Source: Rusavskia elegans
Taxonomy: Eukaryota; Ascomycota; Lecanoromycetes; Teloschistales; Teloschistaceae
Length of the DNA stretch: 64,000 nucleotides
Direction: 5' to 3'
NCBI GenBank assembly: GCA_011316305.1
Contig: SAUG01000007.1
Span: 186,001-250,000 of the forward strand
A program made the position numbers and the translations under genes. The notes under the pieces are model-generated. The model was given only the letters and a program-made list of their open reading frames with translations, searched no databases and had not been told where the DNA came from. Positions 46,761 to 59,387 of the stretch are shown piece by piece; within the stretch, counting starts at the first letter, position 1; every line of letters starts with the position of its first letter.

Positions 46761-48026
46761 TCGGAAGTAGCTACTCGAAGATATTAAAATTATCGAAAAG
46801 TACTATTTAAAATAGATAAAGTAGACTTTAAACTAATTAGTAAAGTTATAATATATTATCTTTTTATATTATCTTATTTTCTTCTATATAGTAGATTTCA
46901 GATTTTAATAAATCGATAGGAACTTTATAGTATTTAGTAAAATATTTTTTAAATTCGATCCGATATCTATTTTTATATTCTAAAAAGTTTTTTATTTTTT
47001 CGTTATTATTTTTTTTATCCTAGTTTCGATAAAAGTTAAATTTTACTATAGAATCTAGAATATTCGTAAGATTATAAATTAATCTATTTTTATTATTAAT
47101 ATAAAAATTGTATTTCGTAAACTTTATAATAAAATTATTATAAACTATTAGTTGTAGTTTTTAATTAGCGTAATTTAATAGTCGAATTACTTCCTCTATT
47201 TTAGTAAGATAATCGAAAATAGTACTATAAAATCGGAATATTAAATAAATTCTAATATCGGTAGTTTTTAAAACTAATAAAATAATTTTATAGAACGGCC
47301 GTAGTATACTAACTATAAAGGGAAAAGCTTACTATTTATCTATATTAAATGTAATCCTTTATATTTATTGATTTTACGTATATTTTTCTATAAACTTTTA
47401 TAAAAAAAGCGTAATTAATATATCCGATAAATTATAAAATATATCGAATTCTATCGAATACGAATATTTTAAATTATATTTCTAGATTAAAAATTAGATA
47501 CGATCCTTTTCTAGATTTCTTAAAAGCGAAATCTACGTTAAAATAAAATAGAAATATAGACTATAATAGTATAGACCTAAAATAAATATTAGTTTTAAAA
47601 TTTCTAAATTTATTATTTCTACGTCTATCACCTTTTTTACGATATTAGATAGGCTAGTACTAATATTTCTAATTTATTTATTATTTAATTCTTAGATAAA
47701 ATCGTTTTTAATTACTTATAATTTAATAGTTTTAATAAATTTTAGGCTACTAAATTAATTGTATAAATTTAATAAGATAGAAAGTTTTAGACTCGATTCT
47801 ATCAGCTATCGAACCGAGTAAAAGTCTTTTTAAATTCTTTTTTTAATATACTATTAGAACTGGTATTATTAATAATAATATCTAGAAGCTTTTATCTTAA
47901 CTAAAAAAATTCTAAAAGCTTTAGTAATTCGTAGTATTATAAACGGCTAGAGTAATTAGTAGAAAGAAGTATAAATCTAAATACACGCTGCTTAAATTAA
48001 TATTAAATTCTTATCTAATATATAAA

Positions 48027-48186
48027 TAGACTGGCCGTTTTATCGAATTTCGAACCCGGGTTTATATTCCGGATTCGAGTTTCTAATCGTATTAGAAAGA
48101 AGATTAGCTTAAATTAGTAATTTAGACGCGTTAGCTACGTTTATCGCGAAGTCGAATCGCCATTTTAATTCGAAGTGGCCAGTCTA
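48027..48186 (-). mobile_element. 160-bp hAT MITE inside the large hAT element
   Basis: Exactly 160 bp, TAGACTGGCC to GGCCAGTCTA, with TSDs TATATAAA (48019-48026) and TATATAAG (48187-48194). It is oriented opposite to the copies at 21042 and 31851. Confidence 0.93.
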
Positions 48187-49468
48187 TATATAAGTATTTC
48201 TAAATACGCGATCTTTTAAAGATTTAACCGGATATCTAATATAAAAGAAATACGTTTTTAAATTTTTAAATCAGATTTAATTTACTCGCGGATAGTATTA
48301 TAACTATCGAAAACTATTTATATAAATTATATATAGCCGACAAGCTTTATATCTAGACGAAGTATTTATAGTAATAGTCTAAATCTTTCAAATTCGATAG
48401 TTCGAACTAATAGATTTAGATCTAAAAAAGTTTTATATAGATATTTATCCTATATAGTTTAGTCGAAAGTAAAATCGAATTTAATATAACTTTTTTTCTA
48501 TAATTAAATAAGCTTTATATTATTTCTTTATATTACTATTAACTATTTACGCGGATTAATATTATTTTATTAAAAGACTATAAATTACGTCGTTTAGATT
48601 TTTAATAAACTATAGTATTAAGGAATTTCTTTATAATAAATATATTAAAAAAACTAGAAGCTATAAAATAGTCGAAAATTTTAGAATAGTTTTGATATAT
48701 AATTTTAGATAAACTATCTATTATTAAAGCTATCTAGTAGAATTTATATTACTATTTCGGCTAGATAAAATTATAACTTTTCTCGACTATAGAAAATTAA
48801 CTAGTTTTCTATAGAATTTATTTTTTAATACTAATAGCTATAGAAATACTAGATTACTAATATTCGAACTTTTTATAATAATCCAGATTCTATAAAATAT
48901 ATCTATTATTTTCTTGAAAGACTAGTACTAGATTGTCGGTTCGAAGTTTATTAGCTATATCTTTAATAATCAATTTTTACTCTCTATATAAAAAATTATA
49001 TTTAAATAGTATAACGTTCGTAGATCGGTTTTCCGTCAGATTTATAGATTAGCTAAAATAGATTTTGTTTAGAAAGGACTCGTTTTCTAGGACCTTGCTA
49101 GGCGTATCGATCTAGGAAATAGATAGGTAAGAATTAATTATAAATTTAGATATTTTATATTAGTTTTAAAGATTTAAAAGTCATACGATTTGTATTTAGA
49201 TAATAAATAATATAAAAGAGTAATAGATATATAAATATTAACTTAATTATTATTTACTATTTAGTAGTAAGGAATCGATATCTATTTAAATAGTATCTAA
49301 AGTATTAATATAACCGTATAGTAAAAGCGGGGATTTCTTAATATTATAATATAAAAAAAAAGGTTTTAGTAGTTTTAGTAGATTAAATCTAGATCTCTAG
49401 ATTCGACCCGGAATCGAATTAGTTAATCTAGGTTCGAAATCCGACCCGACGGCCAGTCTGATAATTAG

Positions 49469-50769
49469 TATTTCTAGAAAAGATATTTTACTAATTCTAG
49501 AAAATTTAGATTCGAATTCTAGTAATACTATTTTTTTTTACTTTTTTCTAAAATAGATTTATATAACCAAAGTATAATTATATACAAATAGAGATCGATT
49601 ATTATAATAGCTAAAAAGTAACTTTTTCTTTTTACATTTTTTAATCTATATAGATAACTATATAGTTAATATATTTATTCAAAAGATAATATTTATATAA
49701 TAGATAAATATAATATAATTTTCAGACGATATTATTTAAAAAAATAATATAAATATTAAATACGTTATCTAAATTTCAGAAATATAATTAAATTATTTAG
49801 AAATAAAATTCGTCCTCTAGTCGCTATAACGTCGCTAGCGTATCGGATTTCGATTTTTTCCTACTTTTTTTTAATAGATAGGCTATATTCTATAACTTCC
49901 AAAATATAAATTAGTTTTATATCATATCTATCGTCTGGTCTATTATAGCATTCTATACTAAAAATACTACTTTTTTAATATTAATTTCAAAGTAATATTC
50001 GATAAAAGATATTCTAAACGACTAAATAATATTTTTTTTATACGTCCGCTATCTTTTAAAGTAAATAGTAGCAGAGAGCCTTTAGAAAACGAAACTAATT
50101 CGATACGATTTTAATTTACTTAATTCTACGAGCGAATTCTCTAGTAAAATATTTAAAATACGTCTAACAAATTTTATAAAAATAAATTAAATATTTTAAT
50201 CGTATATCGTTCGTCTAAAATCCAAGATAGATAAAAGTATATATATTTTTAACTATATCGATATAAATATTATATATCGAAAATACGCTATCGTAGTTTA
50301 TATAGTTATTTATATATCAAATATAACGTTTTAGATTATTCTAACGTTGATTATATATCGGATAAAAACTCTTGGTTTGTTTTTCTCTATCGCTAGCTTT
50401 ACTTTTATCTTGTTAAGACTTTTTTTCGTTTCTATACGTTTCGATAACATTTTAAATTAATATTATTATAAATTTATAATTCGTTTTTAAATTAAAAAAA
50501 GTTGTTTATTTCTATATTTTATTAGATTATTAAACTTTAGATTTTTTAATATTAACTCTTGATTTTATCGATATTTTACCGGTAAATTCGGTTTTTTAAA
50601 TAATTTAAATTTTTTTTTCATTTTTAAATCTGCACTTCCGTAGTTCTATATTAAAAAAAGATTTTGATTTTTTAATTTACTATATAAAAGATACTTTCTA
50701 GAGATTATATATAGAATATTTTTTATATATACTTTAATAATCTTTTATAGAATTTGTTTTCGAAATTAT
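49469..50769. other. AT-rich sequence, mostly unassigned
   Basis: Apart from the dispersed repeat at 49800-49985 no element ends or motifs were seen. Confidence 0.4.
49800..49985 (+). repeat. Dispersed direct repeat, copy 2
   Basis: Partner of 38140-38330. It is a family not assigned to any element named here. Confidence 0.55.
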
Positions 50770-51560
50770 AATTGAATCATTATATATATACGTTCTATTA
50801 CTATCGACTTTATACGGTGAAAATTATTATTATCTATATAGCAAACAATTTTTTTAGTTAAAACAAAGAGTCAAATAAAATTTACAGTGTTAATCGTTTT
50901 TATTCTATTATATCCTCTATTTAATTACTTTATCTTCTAAATAATATTTTTATATTACTTCCAAATATATACGATTATAAACTATCAGTTTATTTTTTAG
51001 AACTATATACTAGACGGTAATACTATCTTTTACCTTTATTGTTTTTTCTTCGTCTACGGTTATATTCGAATTTAAACGATCTATTAATCTATTTAGATTT
51101 TCGACGACTATTAGTTTAACTACTAGCTCCGATTTATACTCGGATTCTAATAGGATAAAAGCTTTTACTAGAAATCTAATACGATCGCTAAAACTATATA
51201 GCTCCGGCGAATTCGGAATACGAAACTTTAACGTCGTATTTAAAACTATCGGAATCTAGAACTCGAAGCCCGTTATAGTAGGCGGACTAGCAAGTACTCA
51301 GTTAATATAATTAAATAGTTCGAATTCGGCGGTTTTAAATTCTGTTTCTATAAATTAGAATGATATAATTATAATTATATTTCCAATATTAGTAAAAGTT
51401 TTAAATATATTAGTATACAGCCTATACTGTTATAGAAGATATATACGTTAATTACGATAGTATATAACAGTAAAAAAAAAGAAGCGACAATAAGATATAT
51501 ATATATATACGAAAATTCTACAAGGTTATATTTTAAATAAACTATAGAAAATTATATTAC
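50770..51560 (-). mobile_element. F5 element, very diverged copy
   Basis: Resembles the F5 copies from the ATAT-rich end through the TTTACAGTGTTAATCG landmark (compare TTTGCAGCGTCAATCAC at 40925). It differs by more than RIP transitions in places. Ends and TSD are not recognisable. Confidence 0.45.
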
Positions 51561-52322
51561 GAACGTATTACGGAATAGATTCGAGTTAATTTTATATAGT
51601 TTTTTAACTTAAATTGATTAGATTAGAATATCAGTTGTTATACTTTATATTTAACGCTAGCGTACTAATATTCCATTACTTACGAAATCGACGATTAATC
51701 GAATATTAAATGAACTAAACAAAATAATATATTATTATAATATTTTATTATTTACTAATATAATATTCTATTACGGCAATTAGATAATTTAATTTAAAAT
51801 TTATTATAATTATTTTATCAACTATTTTATATTATACGTAAATTGTTTTCCATCTAGTATAATAATTAAATACTTTGTTTTTAAATATATTAAAGTTTGT
51901 GACGAAAATAGTACTAATATAGTAAATATATAAAGATAATCTATATATATTTAAAGTAATTTATTTTAATTCAATATAAAAAATATTTCTAAAAATAAAA
52001 TATACGATAAATAAAGATTTTTTATTATTTAATCTATTCGAAAACCAGATTAATTATATAAAAATCTATTTTAAATTTCCTCTAGATATATTAGACGATA
52101 ATATTATTTTACTCCATACAGCTTTTCTTTTTAAAATCGAGTTACATTCTATAAATATTATTATAAATCGCCGTAGAATAATATACGCCTATAAATTTCA
52201 TATTTCTATATCTATTCGATTTAAAAATTCGGTTTTAAACGGATTTTAATATATATTTTTTTTTTATATAATTTATTAACATTTTTGATAATCGGATAAA
52301 AGATACAATTTAGATTCTAATA
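51561..52322. other. AT-rich sequence without recognisable element
   Basis: No ends or motifs could be assigned before the MITE at 52331. Confidence 0.4.
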
Positions 52323-52330
52323 TATATATA

Positions 52331-52491
52331 TAGTCTAGCCGTTTTGTCGAATTTCGAACCCGAATTCGTATTCCGAATTCGAATTTCTAACCGTATTAGG
52401 AAGAAGACTAACTTTAACTAGTAAATTTTAACGTATTAGCCACGTTTATCGCGAAGTCGGATCGCCATTTTGATTCGAAGTGGCCAGCCTA
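52331..52491 (-). mobile_element. 160-bp hAT MITE (161 bp here)
   Basis: Starts TAGTCTAGCC, ends GGCCAGCCTA, with TSD TATATATA on both sides (52323-52330 and 52492-52499). Orientation is as in 48027-48186. The target lies in a TA run, so the TSD limits are less certain. Confidence 0.85.
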
Positions 52492-52499
52492 TATATATA

Positions 52500-53017
52500 T
52501 TAATACGAGCTAATATATAACTACGAAATTCAATTAAATTCTAGATTTTTTTAATATATATTAAATTTTACTTTATCGTAATAGAAAATTCGAATCTATA
52601 TCTCGTTTAAAAAAAAAATATTATTTTCTAATATTTTATATATAAATAAATTATTAAATTTTCTATTATATTTTTTAATTAACTATTTTTATCTTTGTAT
52701 ATTAAACTCGATTCTATATATCGTTAGACGCTGGACATCCGTTATTTTTCTAACTAAAGTTATATTCAATTATATTTTCGTAGAATTTAATAAAATTTTC
52801 GATTACGTTTTCGAAGAAAATAATAAATCAAGATTTTTAAACGAAATATATACGATATAGTTTTCCGACAACTTTTTCAAAATTTTTAATATAATAGCCT
52901 TTAACTTTCTAAAGATCGATTATATACTAAAATCTATCGGCGTCGATTGTAAAATAACTAGCTAGTTATAAAAGTTCGATTTTTTCCCGAAACTACGAAT
53001 ATTATCAGACGAATACT
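52500..53017. other. AT-rich sequence without recognisable element
   Basis: Nothing could be assigned between the two MITEs. Confidence 0.4.
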
Positions 53018-53025
53018 TTCGATAT

Positions 53026-53422
53026 ATACCTCGAAACGAATTAGATTAGATCGAGTTCTGGAATAGCTTCGTATTAGATTATAAACGGATTAGATTATAA
53101 ATAACTTTTCGTAGATTTAATTCGTTTAAAAGAAAGATTAATTAGCTATCGCGCGAGTATAGACGCTAAACTAGCATATATAGACACTTCTAATACTCTA
53201 AAATAAATAGAAGCTAGAAATTCTAATTAGATTCTTTTAACGTTTATATTAGATTCTCTAAAATTTATTTTAAATACTATTATTTTTAGTAAAACTCCTT
53301 TCGAATCTAATTAGTTTCGATTTAGATTAGATAGATATCTATCTAATCCAAACTAGACTCGATTCGAATCTATTCGAATTAGATTCGGATCGAATATTTC
53401 TGTATTTCGTTCCGAAAAATAA
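53026..53422 (+). mobile_element. CTCGGAACG-type MITE, 397 bp
   Basis: Starts ATACCTCGAAACG, ends CGTTCCGAAAAATAA, with TSDs TTCGATAT (53018-53025) and TTCGATAC (53423-53430) differing by one C/T change. Confidence 0.85.
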
Positions 53423-53430
53423 TTCGATAC

Positions 53431-53895
53431 GATAACCGAGATAGTTTTATAGCTAGCGTTATTATTAATATATCTATCAATCCTAAAAATCTTCTAATTA
53501 AAGCCGATTACGGATAGTCGTTTATAATATTATAGATAAAAAGATACTATCAACTCTTTTAAAAGTATCGTAGATTTAATCTATCGGTAAAACCACGATC
53601 TTTTTTTTAGAAAATCTTCTATATAATCGTTTAGTAGATAGTAATAATCTAAATTCGAGTAATCGTAAGCTTTTAGACTTTATAAAGACAAAAATAAAAT
53701 TATTATAACATAGTATAATAATCTATTAGATTTAATCTTTCGGCTTTTAAACGAACTATATATATAAAAGTTTAAATATACGATAGAAAACTATAATATT
53801 ACTATTATTTCGACGTTATTTAGGTATATTATTAAGTTATCACGCGATAAATTTAAAAGTATCGAATCGAAGTAAATAAAAAAAAAAGATTTTGT
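53431..53895. other. AT-rich sequence without recognisable element
   Basis: Nothing could be assigned between the MITE and the SINE. Confidence 0.4.
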
Positions 53896-53906
53896 TAACT
53901 GAAAAT

Positions 53907-54336
53907 GATTTAGATGGCGCAGTGGTAATAACTGCGTGATTTGGTAGACCTAACGAATCTAGCGCTCTTCGAAATTAAAAATTATATCCGACGGGTCCGA
54001 GATTCGAATCCTTCGAAAATTAAACTAATATTTAAGTTTTTTTTTTTAATTAAAAATCGATTTTATAAAGAATTTTTATATAGAGAGATTTTAGAACATA
54101 TTATATTATAACTATATAAATTTATCAAATTAGAATTTGATTTGAAAAAAATTAAATAGATTGAAGTTTTTATATATAGTTTAGTCTAAATCTAGTTTTT
54201 TAGAAATTCTAAAATTAGATTTTCGATAAAATATTAAAATCTTTAAATAATTACGTAATCAGATTGATTAGTATTTCTAGTATTAAATCGTAAAAGATTA
54301 AAATTAAAAAGTCGAATGATTTAATCGTATATATAT
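53907..54336 (+). mobile_element. tRNA-headed SINE, full length, 430 bp
   Basis: TSDs TAACTGAAAAT (53896-53906) and TAGCTGAAAAT (54337-54347) differ by one G/A change. The A-box TGGCGCAGTGG is a consensus match, and the B-box is altered to GATTCGAATCC near 54000. Confidence 0.9.
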
Positions 54337-54370
54337 TAGCTGAAAATATTATAGTTTTTCTCGTCGTTAT

Positions 54371-55460
54371 TAGATTGACTACTTCGGTATAAGTTTCCGT
54401 CGGTACTTCCGAAACCCGATCCGAGTTTTAGCGAGTTAATTTAATCCGATCTATTAAACGGATCAGGTCGATTTCTAATATTAGAACCGAAAATCGGATT
54501 AGATTATAAAATAGAAATTATTAGAAATTTAAACTAATCCGATTTAAAATTATATCAGATAATTGAATAATATAACTTTTATAAATAATTATTACTTTAA
54601 ATATAAAGTTTTATTTAATTATAATAAATAATTTTTATAATATAAAGTAGAAATATATTAAATATAAATAGAACTTTCTAGTTTATAATTATTTATTTTT
54701 AATATTATCTCGAATCTACTATAGCTATTAAAGATATAGATAAAATTATTTTAATCTAGTATATTACTCTAATTATTAATTTTGATTAATAATAAATAAT
54801 CTAATATAGCGGTTTTTAAAAATTTAAAACCGCTAGAATACTAGAACTTCTATAAAAATAGTCGAAATTTACTAAAAAATTTACCTATAGTAGTAATATA
54901 GCTAGTATAGCTATTAAATTTATATAATAAAAAAGACGAAAATACTAATAATATCGTTAAAGTTAATATTAAAGATAAACTAATAGAAAGATATTCTATA
55001 AAATAAAATATTACTAAATTCGAAAATAATAAAAGTTTAGCTAAAAGAATTAATTTTAAAAAAAAATAAAATAAAGATAAAGATAAAGATATAGAAAAAG
55101 AGAAAAATATAAAAAGAAAAATAGAAATAAAAACCGAAGCCGAAAATAATAAAAATATAAAGGAATTTATTAAATTATCTAATTAGTTATCTATATCTAT
55201 AATTAGTAGACCTAGATGAATTTATTATCTTAATATATTACTATATTAATAATAAAAAAAATAGATTTTATAATATAAAATTTTTTTTAGCGATTTTAGT
55301 AGATCGAACCTAAGTTTCCGGATTTAACTTAGAAGTAAATTAAATTAAATTCTAAAATAATCTAACCCGATTTAAATCGGGTCGGACTATTTTTTAACTT
55401 TTTTTAAATCGGATCGGATTAGTTAATCTAGATTCGAAACTCGATCCGACGGCCAGTTCA
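54371..55460 (-). mobile_element. hAT-like deletion derivative, 1.09 kb
   Basis: Starts TAGATTGACTACTTCGG, ends GGCCAGTTCA, with TSDs GTCGTTAT (54363-54370) and GCCGTTAT (55461-55468), one C/T change. The left end matches that of the 3.39-kb element and the interior is shorter. Confidence 0.85.
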
Positions 55461-55468
55461 GCCGTTAT

Positions 55469-55949
55469 ATATTTTATTTTATCCGATACGGCGATAAACT
55501 TCGATTAGACCGAACGCTATTAAAAAATTACTAGAAAAAAAAAAGTTATCGAATTTAGTGATAACGAAAATATTTTACAGGAAATAAAATCGTTTATTTT
55601 CGTCGTAGCTTTTATAGATAGTTTTTATAAAATATAAATTAGTAATAATATTCTATAAAAGTATTTTCTAATAAATTAGACGAATTATATATAATAGATT
55701 AGTACGAAAATACGAATACGAATAAAAATAAATATAAATATTCTACGATTTAGAATTAGTTTGAAAAAATCGAAATTAAAATTACTACATCGAACTTTTT
55801 AGTAAATTAGATATAAAAATATAATTTTATCGAATATCAAATTAAATCTATAAAATAAAATAGATAAATTGGATTTATAAATATATTAATCTATAATATT
55901 TTATTTGTTTTTTATATAGTATTTTTCTAAAATTGTTATTCGAACGAAC
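55469..55949. other. AT-rich sequence without recognisable element
   Basis: Nothing could be assigned between the two hAT copies. Confidence 0.4.
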
Positions 55950-55957
55950 GAAAAGTT

Positions 55958-58501
55958 TAGACTGGCCGTCGGATCGGGTTTCGAACCCGGGTTAAAGAAA
56001 CCGACTCGATCCGAATCGGTGCCGACTTTTTTAAATACTAAATTAAGTCGGGTCGGATTTTTCTAGAATTTAATCCAATTTAGTTCCGGGTTAAACCTAG
56101 AAACCCGGATTCGATCTATTAAAATTACTAAAACCTTTTTTTTTATATTATAAAATCTATTTTTTAATTAATAATATAGTAATATATTAAATTAATATAT
56201 TTATCTAGATCTACTATTTATAAATATAGATAACTAGTTAGATAGATTAATAATTTCTTTTATATTTTTATTATTTTTAGCTTTTGCTTCCGGCTTTCTT
56301 TCTATATTCTTTTTCTTTTCTATATTTTTATCTTTATCTTTATTTTAATTCTAATTAAAATTAATACTTTTAGTTAAATTTTATTATTTTCGAGTTTAGT
56401 TTTATTCTATTTAATAGAATATCTCTTTACTATCTAGTTTTTATTATTAACTTCGACGATATTATTAGTATTTTCGTCTTCCTTTTTATATAGAAACTCG
56501 ATAGTTATATTAGCTTTATTACTACTATAGCTAAATTCTTTAGTAAACTTTAACTATTTTTATAGGAGTTTTAGTATTCTAGCGGTTTTAAGTTCTTTAA
56601 AGTCGCTATAATAGATTATTTATTATTAGATATGATTAGAACTATATATTTAATTAAGATTATTTTTTCTATACCTTTAATAGCTTTAATAGATTTAAAA
56701 AAATATTAGAAATAAATAATTATAAATTAGATAGCTCAATTTTTATTTAATATATTATTCTAATATATTACTTTATTCTATTTTTATTTTATCTAGTCGA
56801 TAAATATTACTTTTCCTATTTTGTTTAGTAAACTTTATTATAGAATACAGTTTCGTAGTATAATACTATATATAAATTAATATCTAATATAATCTATATT
56901 ATTCTATTCTATTACTATAAAATCTTTTACTAATTCTATTATCGGTTTCTTTATTTCTAGCGTTCTATTCTAAAAGGGTATTTATATTTAGATCTATAGT
57001 TTTCTATATATAGATTTTCTTCAGTATCTGGAAGTATTTATATATAGTAATACGATCTATATTTTATTTTATATAGAACGTTTATTTGGATTTCGACTAT
57101 TTTCTATCGTATTCGTAGTTTACGATCGATTTAGATTTTATAGATAGTAATTTTGATTTAGATATAGCAGGATATTAGATAGTATTATAGATAATATAAT
57201 AAGATAATATAATTAGTATTAGAAAGAATTTAAATAAAATAATCGATAAAAGTATATAGAAGTATATAGTAGAGTATACTAGAAGTTTATAGAAGTATAT
57301 AGACTCGTTTATTTTAGCCGAAGTCTAGCCGATAATTATATTAATTAACTAAACTTTATTTCCGATCTTCCTTTTTTTATTAATTAATTATTACTAGAAA
57401 TTTCTAATATAATATATACTATACTATATTATTCGTTATTCTATTTATTATATTATATAAATATAATTATAGTACGTACTAATCGGACCAGTAATATATA
57501 AAAATAATATAATAAGCTATATAATAGCGCTAAAAGGTATTCTAATATATAAAAATATTACGAAATCGATTTATAGAAGTCTAAAAAAGACTAGAGATAG
57601 TAGAATAGAATAAAAGAAAGAGAAAACCGCTAGTATAATAGTAAAAGTAATATTTTAAAATAATCTAGTCTAAATAGTCTAGTAAATAATATATCGATAG
57701 AAATATAAATAGAAAGCTGATACTATAATCTTTCGAAATATCTATCGCTACTAGAAAACTTTCGATAATCTAATTCTAAAGATACTATTTATTAAATTAG
57801 ATTATAAAATCTTTAAAAATATCGCTATAGATATAGTTAGTTCGGCTAGAATTATTAAAATATAGAGTACAGCGTTAGCGGTTCTATTAAACCTTTTAGA
57901 AATATATATTATTACTTATTTAATAAATAAATATATTACTTTATTATATTCCTATTTATATATAACTATATTTATATTATTTAAATATTAATCTAGTAGT
58001 ACTCTACGCTAAATAAATTACTATTTAAACTAAAGACTTTTAGTTTAATAAAAACCTAATAAAGGATTTAGAGATATAGCTAGAAAATAATAAACTAGTT
58101 AATAATCGAATTCAATATAGTTAAAAGATCCGAGAAAAAGATATACGATCTAGGATTTTTCTAGAAAAAGATAATATAGATTACGGCCGTTATATTAACT
58201 AGTATTATATAAAATATATTACCGCTTTATATTATATAAACTATTTATTATATTTAAAAAAAATAATATATTTAAAATAATAATTATTAATAAAAGTTAT
58301 CGTATTCGACTATTTAATATAATTACGAATTAGATCGAATTAGATTTCTATTTGTTTCTATTTTATAATCTAACTTGATTTTCGGTTCTAATATTAGAAA
58401 CCGACCTATACTATTTAACGGGTCGGATCGAATCGATTTATTAAAACTCGAGTCGAGTTCCCGAAATACCGACGGGAATCCGTACCGAAGTGGCCAGCCT
58501 A
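55958..58501 (+). mobile_element. 2.55-kb hAT-like form, end to end
   Basis: Starts TAGACTGGCC and ends TGGCCAGCCTA, 2,544 bp, collinear with the second-level element of the nest at 4398-10461. The flanking 8 bp (GAAAAGTT and ATCTGATC) do not match, unlike nearly all other copies. The interior is strongly RIP-mutated and I cannot identify a transposase in it. Confidence 0.8.
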
Positions 58502-58970
58502 ATCTGATCAGCTATTTTATTTAAATCAATACTATAAATTTTTCTAAATATAAATTAATTTATATATATTTTTTACAAAATAGAAATATTTTATCATCTA
58601 TATAACTTTCGAAATGAATTACTAGTAGAAAAGTAAATATACTAATAACTATAAAAAAAAGTCTAATAGACTACGAATTCTATTAAAACTATTAAAAAAA
58701 TCTTTAAAGTAATTATTATAAATCTGCCGCTATTAATTGATATCTTTTTAAATAAGAAATTATATAAATATTAAATTCTCCTATATATTAATCTATTTTC
58801 AATATTTGTTATTTTAATAAAAAAGAATAGAATTTAATAATTTAGTTATAGAAATAATCTTTAGACTTTTAGCAGAGGATATAGAAACTAATATTATAAT
58901 TTTATAGTAGTTCGATAGTAGCTGCGATAAATAATCATAAACGTAAATTAATATTGAAAATAGAAAAAAA
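58502..58970. other. AT-rich sequence without recognisable element
   Basis: A 60-codon minus-strand frame at 58814-58996 runs into the LTR and has no motif. Nothing else was seen. Confidence 0.4.
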
Positions 58971-58975
58971 AAGAG

Positions 58976-59387
58976 TGTAACGTCCCTGTATATCAAAGGG
59001 CGTTACACTCGAGCCTAGCTACAGCCGTAGGCGTAGTCCGAGCTACTAAATAGTAAAGGAATTCTAGCGTAGATTATTATAACTAATTCTATATATCTAT
59101 AGAAATACGGTTATAATATTACGAAGCGTCTTCGTTATAGAGGTAATTAAAAAGAGAATAGTAGATACGTATTTAATAATTATATTAACGACTAATAAAA
59201 AAAGCTATCTAACGGAAGTAAGAAATAATATATATAATAAGAGTAGCCGATAGGACCGATAGATAGCTGTCCGCTAATAGGCTCTACTATAGCGGTTAAC
59301 TATAGCGGCTATAGGCGGCTATAGATAATTAGACTCGTTTAACCGGCTAATTATCTAGAGTATCTCTATAGAGTTATAAACGTAATA
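58976..59387 (-). repeat. 3' LTR of the pol-bearing gypsy element
   Basis: 412 bp. On the minus strand it ends GGGACGTTACA with the final CA intact. Partner of 62537-62948. Confidence 0.92.

Larger units (their letters stand above)
46069..49460 (-). mobile_element. Large hAT element with transposase fossil
   Basis: Left end TAAACTGGCTATTTCG and right end GACGGCCAGTCTG match the two ends of the shorter hAT copies in minus orientation, about 3.39 kb apart. On the minus strand, about 46760-46520 reads NFLKLI-stop-IVYNIF, then SSIEIERTFSFIKKVYR and ITLEYIEY. This is the hAT C-terminal dimerisation domain at the expected 3' end. The flanking 8 bp (CTTTTAAT and ATAATTAG) do not match, so one end may be rearranged. 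It is the likely source of transposase for the small elements. Confidence 0.75.

Noticed and set aside
35928..58996. Open frames at 35928-36134 (minus) and 58814-58996 (minus)
   Set aside because: Composition is that of RIP-treated DNA, with no motif and no relation to an element end.
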